Assembly: GCF_023555495.1 (NCBI RefSeq)
Contig: NZ_JALCZO010000001.1
Span: 806,001-870,000, forward strand
Reading direction: 5' to 3'
DNA: 64,000 nucleotides
Source of the DNA: Polaribacter sp. Z022
Lineage (GTDB): Bacteria > Bacteroidota > Bacteroidia > Flavobacteriales > Flavobacteriaceae
The first letter of the stretch is position 1. Each line of letters begins with the position of its first letter. The notes beneath the pieces are model-generated. The model saw only the letters and a list, made by a program, of their open reading frames with translations. It did not search any database and was not told the DNA's origin. A program made the position numbers and the translations under genes. Positions 1 to 8,676 of the stretch are shown piece after piece.

Positions 1-552
1 AAAAAAAAATATTTAACGTTAATACCTTTAGTGTTTTCATTTGTTAGAAGTGCATATTTAATTTTTATTATTTATGAAATTTTAAAGTTTTTCACAAAGA
101 AAAAAAATTTAAAAAAATTAATTTTAGTATTTAAAATAGGGATTCCTTTAACATTGTTAACTTTATTTTTTTTAGCTAAAAGTAATGTATTATCAATGAC
201 ATCATTATATGAAAGAGTACGTCTTTGGAGTACTAAAACAATTGTTGATTATAATGTTTTTTTTGGTGGAGCTATTGGTAATGTAGGAGGAGGAGCAAGA
301 GGTCAAGGGTTTATCGAAACTCTTGATAGTTATTGGCTTTTTCTTCTATTTTCTTCAGGGTTATTAGGAATATTACTAGTTATGGCTTTTTTATATCTAA
401 AAGCAAAAAATAATAATAAATTTATATTTATATTAATAGCTTTCTTTTTATGTGGTTTTGTAGTAAATCTTAGTCAGAGTATTGTGTTTATAACTATATT
501 CCCATTACTTTTTTTAAGAATAAAGAAAAGTGAATTAACAACCGAATTATAA
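1..552 (+). CDS. O-antigen polymerase/ligase-like membrane protein (3' part only)
   Basis: The 5' end lies outside the window: the frame is open from base 1, so the GTG at 31 is only the first start-like codon visible. The 184 visible residues hold several hydrophobic segments and a soluble loop with a glycine-rich stretch (FFGGAIGNVGGGARGQG) followed by DSYW. This is the layout of the last third of O-antigen ligase/Wzy-type proteins, where a large periplasmic loop precedes the final helices. It ends two bases before another gene of the same general type and heads a run of glycosyltransferases, so a role in polymerising or ligating a surface polysaccharide in the inner membrane is inferred. 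Family assignment rests on topology and context, not on a catalytic motif. Confidence 0.6.
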   Translation, partial: KKKYLTLIPLVFSFVRSAYLIFIIYEILKFFTKKKNLKKLILVFKIGIPLTLLTLFFLAKSNVLSMTSLYERVRLWSTKTIVDYNVFFGGAIGNVGGGARGQGFIETLDSYWLFLLFSSGLLGILLVMAFLYLKAKNNNKFIFILIAFFLCGFVVNLSQSIVFITIFPLLFLRIKKSELTTEL

Positions 553-554
553 AT

Positions 555-1865
555 ATGAAATCAACTTTTTTATATAAAAGTTTTCTTAGCTTAACATTTC
601 TTTTAGTAACTTTTCCTATTCTTACATTTGGAACACGTAGTGTGGTAACTATAGTTTGGAGTTTTATTGGTATTTTCTTTTTTTTTAAAGAAAATACATC
701 AAAAATTAAATTGAAAAAAGAAATATGGTTGATTTTAATACCATATTTTTTTCTAATAATTTCCTTAATTAATTCTATAAACTTTACAGAAGGTTTGCAA
801 TATTTAATTAAAATGCTCTCTTTTGTAATAATACCAATTCCATTTTTTTTAAATAGAAATATTTTCGGTAATCAAATCCTACACAGGATTTTTTATGTTT
901 TTTCTTTTTCTATTGTCCTTTTTGTATTTTATCACATAATAGTTGTTTTTTTAAATCAAGATTTTCTCTTACAAAAGTTAACAGATTTAGAAATTAAAAA
1001 CAATGGGTTTACATCAATTAGAGAAATTTCTGAAGAAGTTATTTCAAAAATAAAATTACGAAGGTTTAGAAACTATGTAATAACAATTTCAAATACTCAT
1101 ACTACTTATCAAGGGTTATGGATTTCTTTTGCAGTATTGTTTTTTTGTATAGAGTTCTATAAGAAAAAGAAAAAACCAATTAGAATAATTTTGTTTTTTT
1201 TAATACTTGTTTTAATAGGTTGGTTGCTTCTTATTTCTACAAGAATGCCATTATTTTCTCTATTAATTTCTAGTATTATAACCATTGTAATTTTTGGTAA
1301 AATTCCCAAAAAGAAGTTAATATATATTGGACTATTAGGATTAATAATATGCAGTGTAATTTTTTCATTTAAAAACCCGGTTTCTATAAGAGTAAAAGAA
1401 TATTATAAAACAGGTTTAAATGTTTTAAATGTGAATTCAAAAAAATATGAATATAATTCTTCTAATGTTAGAAATGGTATTTATTATTGTTCTTTAAAAT
1501 TAGTTAAAAATAATTTTATTTTTGGAGTTGGAATTGGTGATGTGCAAGATGAATTAAATAATTGTTATTCTGATAATATCTCCTCAAATATTTATACATG
1601 GAGAGATTATAATACACATAATCAATATCTTTTTTTCTTTGTTACAAGTGGAGTATTTGGATTTTTGTTTTTTTTATTGTTTCTCTATTATTTGATTAAT
1701 AAATCTTATAAGCAGAAAAATTTTATTTATTTTTACTTTATAATTTCTGTTAGTTTAATGTTTTTAACAGAGAATATTTTAGAGAGATCAGATGGAGTAA
1801 TATTTTTTTCTTTTTTTAATTCAATTTTCCTTTTTAACAATTTTAAAAGAAGAGTTTATTTATGA
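555..1865 (+). CDS. O-antigen ligase family protein
   Basis: A 436-residue protein with about ten predicted membrane segments along its length. A large hydrophilic loop at about residues 290-360 contains GVGIGDVQDEL and HNQY, and STRMP lies before it, which resembles the Wzy_C/O-antigen ligase (WaaL) layout. Members of this superfamily join or polymerise undecaprenyl-linked glycans at the periplasmic face of the inner membrane. The ATG is two bases after the previous stop, and the next gene starts with a 4-base ATGA overlap, so it is co-transcribed with both. With the partial gene upstream there are two neighbouring polymerase/ligase-type proteins; which one polymerises and which one ligates cannot be told from the sequence. 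Confidence 0.75.
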   Translation: MKSTFLYKSFLSLTFLLVTFPILTFGTRSVVTIVWSFIGIFFFFKENTSKIKLKKEIWLILIPYFFLIISLINSINFTEGLQYLIKMLSFVIIPIPFFLNRNIFGNQILHRIFYVFSFSIVLFVFYHIIVVFLNQDFLLQKLTDLEIKNNGFTSIREISEEVISKIKLRRFRNYVITISNTHTTYQGLWISFAVLFFCIEFYKKKKKPIRIILFFLILVLIGWLLLISTRMPLFSLLISSIITIVIFGKIPKKKLIYIGLLGLIICSVIFSFKNPVSIRVKEYYKTGLNVLNVNSKKYEYNSSNVRNGIYYCSLKLVKNNFIFGVGIGDVQDELNNCYSDNISSNIYTWRDYNTHNQYLFFFVTSGVFGFLFFLLFLYYLINKSYKQKNFIYFYFIISVSLMFLTENILERSDGVIFFSFFNSIFLFNNFKRRVYL

Positions 1866-2893
1866 TTATAGTTAATTCGAGATTTTTAACTCAAAAAATT
1901 ACAGGAGTACAAAGATTTGCTATAGAAATTTGTAAAGAATTAAAAAATTCTAATTTAGAATTTGAATTTGTAACACCTAAGAATATTATCCATAATAATT
2001 TAGCTGATTTTTTAGAAGTGAAAAAAATTGGCAAACTTCAAGGTCATTTATGGGAACAAATTACATTACAATTATATGTTTTAAGAAAAAAAGCATTGTT
2101 AATTTCATTCTGTAATACAGCTCCAGTTTTTATCAGAAATCAAATAGTAACAATTCACGATTTAAGTTTTAGAAAGTATCCACAATGGAACTCTAAAGCG
2201 TTTTCGTTAGTTTATAATAATCTGATTCCCTTTTTAGCAAAAAAAGCAATGCATATTTTAACCGTTAGCAATACATCTAAGCAAGAGCTAGTAAATGAGC
2301 TAAATATTTCGGAAGAAAAAATTAGTGTTGTATATAATGCCGTAAGTTCAATATTTAAAGATCAATTAGATATTAATAATAATAGAGAAAAAGAAAATTA
2401 TATTTTAACTGTTTCCTCATTTCATCCTAGAAAAAATTTAAAAAGATTAATAGATGCTTTCCTTAAAATTTCAAATTCAAATATAAAACTTTATATTGTA
2501 GGTAATTTTGATAAAAATTTTACTGATGAAGGATTTGATAAGAACGTATTAAGCTCTAGAATTAAAATATTAACAAATATTACAGATAAAGAATTAAAAA
2601 CTTATTACAATAGTGCAAAACTATTTGTTTATCCAAGTATATATGAAGGGTTTGGTATCCCAATAATAGAAGCGATGAGTTGTGGTATTCCTGTATGTGT
2701 ATCAGATATCAGTGTTTTTAGAGAAGTTTGTGGGAATAATGCTACTTTTTTTAATCCTTTTGATATTGAAGATATTAAAGATAAAATTATTTTGTCTTTA
2801 AAGAGAACAAAAAGTGATTTAAAAAGTACAGAAAAATATAGCTGGAATACTTCAGCTAGAAAAATAAATGAAATTATTTTAAAATTAAATTAA
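1862..2893 (+). CDS. Glycosyltransferase family 4 (GT-B)
   Basis: A 343-residue GT-B glycosyltransferase that probably adds one sugar to the growing lipid-linked repeat unit on the cytoplasmic side. The N-terminal half carries an acceptor-side Rossmann domain (IHDLSFRKYP, about 98-108). The C-terminal half has the nucleotide-sugar domain with ILTVSSFHPRKNL and the EX7E signature EGFGIPIIEAMSCG. The length is normal for this family. It overlaps the ligase-like gene by four bases and the next glycosyltransferase by one base (TAATG), which indicates translational coupling. Donor sugar and linkage cannot be read from the sequence. Confidence 0.88.
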   Translation: MIIVNSRFLTQKITGVQRFAIEICKELKNSNLEFEFVTPKNIIHNNLADFLEVKKIGKLQGHLWEQITLQLYVLRKKALLISFCNTAPVFIRNQIVTIHDLSFRKYPQWNSKAFSLVYNNLIPFLAKKAMHILTVSNTSKQELVNELNISEEKISVVYNAVSSIFKDQLDINNNREKENYILTVSSFHPRKNLKRLIDAFLKISNSNIKLYIVGNFDKNFTDEGFDKNVLSSRIKILTNITDKELKTYYNSAKLFVYPSIYEGFGIPIIEAMSCGIPVCVSDISVFREVCGNNATFFNPFDIEDIKDKIILSLKRTKSDLKSTEKYSWNTSARKINEIILKLN

Positions 2894-3996
2894 TGAAAAT
2901 TGCATTGGTTCACGACTGGTTCTATACAAATGGAGGAGCAGAAAAGGTAGTTCATTCAATTAGCAATATATGGGATGATTTAGATTATTATTCCTTAATA
3001 GACTTTTTAAACAAAAAAGATCGAGAGTTTATTGTTAAAGGAAAAAAGGTGAATACTAGTTTTATTCAGAGACTACCAACCGCAAAAAAAAATCATAGAA
3101 AATTTTTACAGTTCTTTCCAAAAGCAATTGAATCTTTTAATCTTAATAATTATGATTTAGTTATATCATCATCATCATCTATAGCTAAAGGAGTTTTAAC
3201 AAACCAAAATCAATTACACATATGTTATTGCCATTCACCAATGAGATATGCTTGGAATTTATATCATGAATATTTAGAAGATAAAAAATTAAGAACTGGT
3301 TTAAAAGGTTGGTATGCAAAAAATGTCTTGTTTAATTTAAGAACTTGGGATTTTATTTCGAATAATAGGGTAGATCATTTTGTTGCGAATTCAAAGTATA
3401 TAGCAGAGAGAATAAAAAAAATATATAATAGAGAAGCCACTGTTATCTACCCACCAGTAGATATAAATAGTTTTCAATTAGAAGCGAATAAAGAAAATTA
3501 TTACGTAGCCGCTTCAAGATTGGTTTCCTACAAGAAGATTTTATTAATTGTTGAAGCTTTTAATAAAATGCCAAATAAAAAACTAAAAGTAATTGGTGAT
3601 GGACCAGAAATGTCTAAAATAGTTAATACAGCAAATAATAATATAGAAATCTTAGGTAAAACTAGTCAAAAAGTAATGCTTAATGTTTTGCAAAAGGCAA
3701 GAGCTTTAGTTTTTGCAGCCGATGAAGATTTTGGAATTCTACCAGTAGAGGCACAAAGTTGTGGTACACCTGTTATAGCTTTTAATAAAGGTGGGTTAAG
3801 AGAAACCGTTATTGATAATGAAACCGGAGTGTTTTTTCAAAAACAATCTGCACCTGATATAATTGAAGCTGTGACTAAATTTGAAACAATGAAATTTGAT
3901 CCTAAAATAATAAGGAAAAATGCAGAACGTTTTAGTAAAGAAAGGTTTGAAAAAGAGTTTAAAGAATTTGTACAACAAAAAGTAAAAGATTTTTAA
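2893..3996 (+). CDS. Glycosyltransferase family 4 (GT-B)
   Basis: A 367-residue GT-B enzyme that starts on the last base of the preceding stop codon. The N-terminal domain opens with HDWFYTNGGAEKV, the glycine-rich acceptor-side loop typical of the WbaZ-like mannosyltransferase group. The C-terminal domain shows AASRLVSYKK, VIGDGPE and the EX7E-like DFGILPVEAQSCGTPV. It probably transfers a hexose such as mannose to a lipid-linked intermediate of the surface polysaccharide; the sugar is inferred from general resemblance only. An opposite-strand open frame at 3796-4023 is a shadow of this gene. Confidence 0.88.
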   Translation: MKIALVHDWFYTNGGAEKVVHSISNIWDDLDYYSLIDFLNKKDREFIVKGKKVNTSFIQRLPTAKKNHRKFLQFFPKAIESFNLNNYDLVISSSSSIAKGVLTNQNQLHICYCHSPMRYAWNLYHEYLEDKKLRTGLKGWYAKNVLFNLRTWDFISNNRVDHFVANSKYIAERIKKIYNREATVIYPPVDINSFQLEANKENYYVAASRLVSYKKILLIVEAFNKMPNKKLKVIGDGPEMSKIVNTANNNIEILGKTSQKVMLNVLQKARALVFAADEDFGILPVEAQSCGTPVIAFNKGGLRETVIDNETGVFFQKQSAPDIIEAVTKFETMKFDPKIIRKNAERFSKERFEKEFKEFVQQKVKDF

Positions 3997-3997
3997 A

Positions 3998-5353
3998 TTG
4001 AGAAAAAGGTATTCAAAATACATAAAGCCCTTATCAATTATTTTTGATCTATTAATAATAAACTTAGTCGTATTTTTTATTTATGACAAAGAATTTTTAA
4101 ATAGATATTTTCTAATTTATATTTCTTTGTTTTGGCTTATATCATCATTTTCTTTAGGGTATTACAAGACTTTTAGAAATACAAGATTATTTCAGATTTT
4201 TAGATTGTTAATAGTTCAAATGGTCATTTTTATACTTGGTTATTTTACTTATTTTGGTTTTTTTAGAGAAGGGGTAATTGTCAACAATCAAACTAAAATA
4301 TTAACAACAATTATTGTACTGCTATTAAGCTTTAAACTTTTTATTTTTTATGCCATAAGAATATATCGGTCTAAAGGTAATAATTACAGAAAAGTTATTG
4401 TTTTAGGTAGTGATGCCTCTACAAAAAAAGTAATTCAGACATTAAATAAAGATAAAGGATTAGGATATAGGTATCTTGGTTTTTTTTCTGATAGTATAAA
4501 AAATAATAAGTTATACTTGGGTTCTATTAAATCGAGTTTTAGATATATTTTATCTAATGAAGTTGATGAAATATTTTGTTCTTTAAGTGAGTTGAAAGAA
4601 TTAGAATTGAGAAAAATTATAAAATTTGCAAATAAAAATAACTTAATTTTAAAATTAATACCCAATCCTAAAGAGTTGTATAGTAAGGATTTAAATACTG
4701 AATATTTTGGAAACTCATTACCTATTTTAAATGTAAAAAAATTACCACTTGAAGTCTTCGAAAATAGGATGTTTAAAAGACTATTTGATATAATTTTTTC
4801 ACTATTTATTTGTTTATTTATTTTTTCTTGGCTATTTCCTATTATAATATTAATTATTAGATTAGAATCTAGAGGAGCATCAATTTTTAAGCAAAAAAGA
4901 GAAGGTATTAATGGAGAAGAATTTGTTTGTTTTAAATTTAGATCGATGTATAAATCAAAGTTATTTGATTCTGGTCATACAAAGAAAAAAGATGCTAGAG
5001 TTACTAGAGTTGGATACTTTTTAAGAAAAACAAGTATAGATGAGTTTCCGCAATTTATAAATGTTCTTTTAGGGCAAATGAGTGTTGTAGGACCAAGACC
5101 ACATATGAATGTTCATTCTTTAAAATTTGATAGAGAAGTTACTAATTATATGAAAAGAAAATCTGTAAAACCAGGTATTACAGGTTTAGCACAAATAAGT
5201 GGTTATAGAGGTGAGATACAAAAGAAATCAGATATTGAAAATAGAGTTCGTTTAGATGTTTTTTATATCGAAAATTGGTCCTTTTTATTAGATGTTAAAA
5301 TTATAGTTAAAACCATTGTTAGTGTTTTTCTTGGAGAGGAGAAAGCTTATTAA
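3998..5353 (+). CDS. Polyprenyl-phosphate sugar-1-phosphate transferase (exopolysaccharide initiation)
   Basis: A 451-residue membrane protein of the WcaJ/WbaP type, which moves a sugar-1-phosphate from a nucleotide sugar to undecaprenyl phosphate and so starts each repeat unit. Four to five N-terminal membrane helices (about 10-120) are followed by a Rossmann-like middle region with VIVLGSDAS (about 134-142), another helix near 260-285, and the catalytic sugar-transferase domain. That domain has [34 protein letters not shown] and [15 protein letters not shown]. The start is a TTG just after the previous gene; the [15 protein letters not shown] N-terminus fits the family and no closer ATG exists. 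It is the initiating enzyme of the cluster at 1-6129. Confidence 0.93.
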   Translation: MRKRYSKYIKPLSIIFDLLIINLVVFFIYDKEFLNRYFLIYISLFWLISSFSLGYYKTFRNTRLFQIFRLLIVQMVIFILGYFTYFGFFREGVIVNNQTKILTTIIVLLLSFKLFIFYAIRIYRSKGNNYRKVIVLGSDASTKKVIQTLNKDKGLGYRYLGFFSDSIKNNKLYLGSIKSSFRYILSNEVDEIFCSLSELKELELRKIIKFANKNNLILKLIPNPKELYSKDLNTEYFGNSLPILNVKKLPLEVFENRMFKRLFDIIFSLFICLFIFSWLFPIIILIIRLESRGASIFKQKREGINGEEFVCFKFRSMYKSKLFDSGHTKKKDARVTRVGYFLRKTSIDEFPQFINVLLGQMSVVGPRPHMNVHSLKFDREVTNYMKRKSVKPGITGLAQISGYRGEIQKKSDIENRVRLDVFYIENWSFLLDVKIIVKTIVSVFLGEEKAY

Positions 5354-5355
5354 AT

Positions 5356-6129
5356 ATGATGAAAGAAAAATTAGACATAACAGCATCTATTGTTCTTTAT
5401 AATGAAAATTTAGAAGAGTTAAAAAAAACAATAAAATGTTTTTTAAATGTTCCGTTAAAGAAAAAGTTAATTTTAATAGACAACACTTCAAACACTTTGT
5501 TTAAGAATTCCTTTAAGCACCCAGATATTGAATATTTTGGAGTTGGAAAAAATATAGGTTTTGGTGCTGGTCATAATCTAAGTATTAATAAAATTAAAAA
5601 TGCATCTAACTTTCATTTAATTTTAAATCCAGATGTTACTTTTAAAAAAGATATTATAAATAATTTAATATTAGAATTAGAGAGAAATAAAGAAGTTGCT
5701 ATGATTGCACCTAAAGTATTATTTCCTAATGGTAATCATCAGTATTCATGTAGAAGGTATCCTTCAATTTCAGAATTGTTTGCAAGAAGGTTTTCTTTTT
5801 TAAAACCAGTATACAAGAAAACTATTTATAAAGGTCAATATAGAGATAGAGATTTAAATAAGGCGTTTTTTGTTGACTACATCACTGGTTGTTTTCACTT
5901 ATATAGAACTAGTGATTTTGTGAGTTTAAAAGGTTTTGATGAGCGTTATTTTTTATACATGGAAGATGTAGATATTTGTAAAAAAATAGATTCTTTTGGA
6001 AAGAAAAAATTATACTTTCCTCAAGTAGAAATAACTCATGTATTAAAACAAGGTTCATCTAAAAGTTTTAGATTATTTTTTAGACATGCTACTTCCGCTT
6101 TTAAATATTTTTTAAAGTGGGGATTCTAA
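5356..6129 (+). CDS. Glycosyltransferase family 2 (GT-A, rhamnosyltransferase-like)
   Basis: A 257-residue GT-A enzyme that begins two bases after the sugar-phosphate transferase. Visible motifs are SIVLYNENLEEL (about 11-22), the GKNIGFGAGHNL nucleotide-binding stretch, NPDV as the DxD equivalent, and MEDVDICKKI near residue 205, which is the ED motif of the WbbL/RfbF rhamnosyltransferase subgroup. It is about 30-40 residues shorter than many relatives but looks complete. It probably adds a deoxyhexose such as rhamnose; the sugar is inferred. It is the last gene of the polysaccharide operon: a promoter for purD follows within 20 bases. Confidence 0.87.
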   Translation: MMKEKLDITASIVLYNENLEELKKTIKCFLNVPLKKKLILIDNTSNTLFKNSFKHPDIEYFGVGKNIGFGAGHNLSINKIKNASNFHLILNPDVTFKKDIINNLILELERNKEVAMIAPKVLFPNGNHQYSCRRYPSISELFARRFSFLKPVYKKTIYKGQYRDRDLNKAFFVDYITGCFHLYRTSDFVSLKGFDERYFLYMEDVDICKKIDSFGKKKLYFPQVEITHVLKQGSSKSFRLFFRHATSAFKYFLKWGF

Positions 6130-6148
6130 TTCTCAAGAATATTTAAAA

Positions 6149-6156
6149 TATATTTG
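6149..6156 (+). promoter_or_regulatory. Promoter -7 box of purD
   Basis: TATATTTG matches the Bacteroidetes consensus TAnnTTTG exactly and is followed by CAC. The purD ATG is 24 bases downstream, giving a short leader of roughly 18-20 bases. It marks purD as the start of a new transcription unit after the polysaccharide cluster. Confidence 0.7.
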
Positions 6157-6179
6157 CACTAACAACAACATAACAAACA

Positions 6180-7454
6180 ATGAATGTACTTATTTTAGGT
6201 TCTGGTGGTAGAGAACACGCTTTTGCTTTAAAGTTACAAGAAAGCAATAAAATCAATCAACTTTTTGTAGCTCCTGGAAATGCAGGAACAGATAAAATAG
6301 CAACAAATATTAATATCAATCCAACAGATTTTAATGCTGTTAAAAAAACAGTGTTAGAGAACGATATTAAAATGGTTGTTGTAGGACCAGAAGCACCTTT
6401 AGTAGAAGGAGTTCATGATTTCTTTTTAGCGGATTCAGATTTAAAAAATATACCTGTAATTGGACCCAAAAAAGACGGTGCATTATTAGAAGGATCTAAA
6501 GATTTTTCTAAACAGTTTATGCTAAAACATGGTGTGCCAACAGCAAGATACCAATCGTTTACTAAAGATAATTTACAAGATGGTTTTGCTTTCTTAGAAA
6601 CGTTAGAACCACCTTTTGTTTTAAAAGCAGATGGTTTAGCAGCAGGAAAAGGAGTTTTAATTTTAAACTCTTTAGAAGAAGCAAAAGCAGAATTAGAAGA
6701 AATGGTTTCTAATCAAAAATTTGGAGAAGCATCTGCAACAGTTGTTATCGAAGAGTTTTTAAAAGGGATTGAATTATCTGTTTTTGTTTTAACAGATGGT
6801 AAAAACTATAAAATTTTACCTTCAGCAAAAGATTATAAAAGAATTGGAGAAGGTGATGCAGGTTTAAATACTGGTGGAATGGGAGCCATATCTCCTGTGC
6901 CATTTGCAGATGAAGCTTTTTTAAATAAAGTTGAAGAATTGGTGGTTAAACCTACCATAAACGGATTGCAAAAAGACGGTATAGATTATCGTGGATTTAT
7001 TTTTATTGGGTTAATGAACGATAATGGAAATCCTTCTGTTGTAGAATACAATGTAAGAATGGGAGATCCAGAAACAGAGGTTGTTTTACCAAGAATTGAA
7101 TCTAATTTATTTGATTTGTTCGAAGGTGTAGCCAACCAAAATTTAAACGAAAAATCATTTTCTGTAACCAATAAAACTGCAACAACAGTTATGTTGGTTT
7201 CTGGTGGTTATCCTGAGGCTTATGAAAAAGGAAAAGAAATGACAGGCTTTAATGATGTTCAAGATTCTATCGTTTTTCATGCAGGAACAACTATTAAAGA
7301 TGGTAAAGTAGTTACAAGCGGAGGTAGAGTTATGGCAGTAACTTCTTTTGGAAATACTATTGAAGAAGCTTTAGAAAAAAGTTATAAAAGCATAGACAAA
7401 ATTCATTTCGATAAAATGAATTACAGAAAAGATATTGGTTTCGATTTAGTTTAG
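6180..7454 (+). CDS. purD: Phosphoribosylamine--glycine ligase
   Basis: GAR synthetase, the second step of de novo purine synthesis: phosphoribosylamine + glycine + ATP gives GAR + ADP + phosphate, in the cytoplasm. The 424-residue length is typical. The N-domain opens with LILGSGGREHAFA (about 4-16) and has VVGPEAPLVEG. The ATP-grasp region contains LKADGLAAGKGV, GGMGAISPVPF and EYNVRMGDPETEVVLPR, with the conserved metal and ATP ligands present. It stands alone with its own promoter and is followed by a dispersed intergenic element. In many Flavobacteriaceae purD sits near surface-polysaccharide and two-component genes as it does here; this is context, not function. Confidence 0.97.
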   Translation: MNVLILGSGGREHAFALKLQESNKINQLFVAPGNAGTDKIATNININPTDFNAVKKTVLENDIKMVVVGPEAPLVEGVHDFFLADSDLKNIPVIGPKKDGALLEGSKDFSKQFMLKHGVPTARYQSFTKDNLQDGFAFLETLEPPFVLKADGLAAGKGVLILNSLEEAKAELEEMVSNQKFGEASATVVIEEFLKGIELSVFVLTDGKNYKILPSAKDYKRIGEGDAGLNTGGMGAISPVPFADEAFLNKVEELVVKPTINGLQKDGIDYRGFIFIGLMNDNGNPSVVEYNVRMGDPETEVVLPRIESNLFDLFEGVANQNLNEKSFSVTNKTATTVMLVSGGYPEAYEKGKEMTGFNDVQDSIVFHAGTTIKDGKVVTSGGRVMAVTSFGNTIEEALEKSYKSIDKIHFDKMNYRKDIGFDLV

Positions 7455-7468
7455 GCTTATTTTTATTT

Positions 7469-7550
7469 GGGCGTTTTAACAGGCTTTCGCTACTCGCTTT
7501 TTTGTTGAAAAAACAAAAAGAGCTCAAACACGCGCTCAATCCTTAACGCA
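7469..7550. repeat. Dispersed intergenic element, copy 1 (stem-loop)
   Basis: An 82-base element lying between purD and the next gene. It starts with GGGCGTT and ends with TTAACGC, so the ends can pair (GCGTT with AACGC). It has an inner hairpin built of CGCTTTTTTGTT and AAACAAAAAGAGCTC. Other copies are at 23254-23341 and 44623-44717. The core words CTACTCGCTTTTTT, AAAAAGAGCTCAAAC and TCAATC are shared with copy 2. It looks like a mobile or RNA-level element (terminator or processing site) common in flavobacterial intergenic DNA. Confidence 0.65.
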
Positions 7551-7626
7551 CAAGTTTACAATCTAAATTCTAATTCGAAAATTCAATTATTATTTAAAAA
7601 TTTGGTAGCTTTAAACTGAAATAAAA

Positions 7627-8676
7627 ATGAATACTACCAATAAAAAAATAATAATAGCACCTTTAAATTGGGGTTTGGGTCATGCAACACGTTGTGTGCC
7701 TATTATTAAAGCATTGATAGAAAATAGCTTTACACCAATAATTGCTTCAGATGGAAATGCTTTAGAGTTTTTAAGAAAAGAGTTTCCTAATTTAAAATAT
7801 ATAGAACTCCCAACTTATAATATTTCGTATCATAGAAATATAAAGTTGGGATTGTTTTTGCAATTTCCTAAAATTTTAAAAGCAGTTGAGGAAGAAAAGA
7901 AGGTAATCAATAAATTTATTAAACAAAATAAAGATGTTGTGGGTATCATTTCCGACAACAGATTTGGTGTAAGAAGCACTTTGGTTTCATCGGTTTATAT
8001 AACACATCAAATAAATGTTTTATCTGGTAAAACAACGTTTTTAACTTCTTTTTTTCATCAAAAAATCATTAAAAAATTTGATGAATGTTGGATTCCTGAT
8101 AATGAAAACTCTCAATTTTCTGGAAAACTATCATTAACTAATAAAAAAATAAATTCAAAATTTATAGGAGTTTTAAGTCGGTTTAAAAAAGAAGGTTTAG
8201 AACAAAAAATAGATGTTTTAGTTATTCTTTCTGGAGTAGAACCTAATAGAACAATTTTAGAAAAAAAGTTAATAAAAGAGTTTAAAAACGATGCTAGAAA
8301 TATTGTTTTTGTATTAGGTAAAGTAGAGGTTGATCAAAAAAAATGGATCACTAATCATATTACTTTTTATAATTATTTGGTAAGTAATCAGCTTCAAGAA
8401 AAAATAAATTCGAGTAAAATAGTAATTTGTAGGTCTGGTTATTCTTCTATAATGGATTTAGCAGTTTTACAGAAAAAAGCTTTTTTTATTCCTACTAAAA
8501 ATCAAACAGAACAAGAATATTTAGCTTTGTATTTATCAAATAAAAAAATAGCACCTTTTTGTAATATCAATAACTTTACAAAAGATAAATTGTTAGAATT
8601 AGAAAAATACACGGGTTTAAAAGTTAAAGAAAGTAAACTAAATTCTAATTTATTTAGCCTTTTCAAGCGTAAATGA
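7627..8676 (+). CDS. Glycosyltransferase, GT28/MurG-like fold
   Basis: A 349-residue protein with the N-terminal signature IAPLNWGLGHATRCVPI (about 10-26), a G-x-G-H-x-x-R loop found in MurG/GT28-like and related undecaprenyl- or lipid-directed glycosyltransferases. The C-terminal half has VLVILSGVEPNRT and VICRSGYSSIMDLAVLQK followed by FIPT and Q-x-E-Q-E-Y, the usual GT28 C-terminal pattern for binding the nucleotide sugar. The substrate is unknown; a glycolipid or cell-wall precursor is plausible. A weak AAAATTTG box at 7597-7604 may serve as its promoter. Its last 27 bases overlap the 3' end of the convergent histidine kinase gene, which is unusual. Confidence 0.8.
   Translation: MNTTNKKIIIAPLNWGLGHATRCVPIIKALIENSFTPIIASDGNALEFLRKEFPNLKYIELPTYNISYHRNIKLGLFLQFPKILKAVEEEKKVINKFIKQNKDVVGIISDNRFGVRSTLVSSVYITHQINVLSGKTTFLTSFFHQKIIKKFDECWIPDNENSQFSGKLSLTNKKINSKFIGVLSRFKKEGLEQKIDVLVILSGVEPNRTILEKKLIKEFKNDARNIVFVLGKVEVDQKKWITNHITFYNYLVSNQLQEKINSSKIVICRSGYSSIMDLAVLQKKAFFIPTKNQTEQEYLALYLSNKKIAPFCNINNFTKDKLLELEKYTGLKVKESKLNSNLFSLFKRK

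Noticed and set aside
3796..4023. Minus-strand open frame of 75 codons
   Set aside because: It lies fully across the well-supported glycosyltransferase and sugar-transferase genes on the other strand, is Phe/Tyr-rich as expected for the complement of AT-rich codons, and has no promoter.
1..6129. Polysaccharide cluster as a recent transfer
   Set aside because: It is more AT-rich and more loosely coded than the rest, which can be a normal feature of such clusters. No mobile gene or boundary repeat is visible inside the window.
7455..7626. tRNA or stable RNA between purD and the glycosyltransferase
   Set aside because: The hairpins do not form a cloverleaf and there is no anticodon arm or CCA end; the stretch is explained by the dispersed element.
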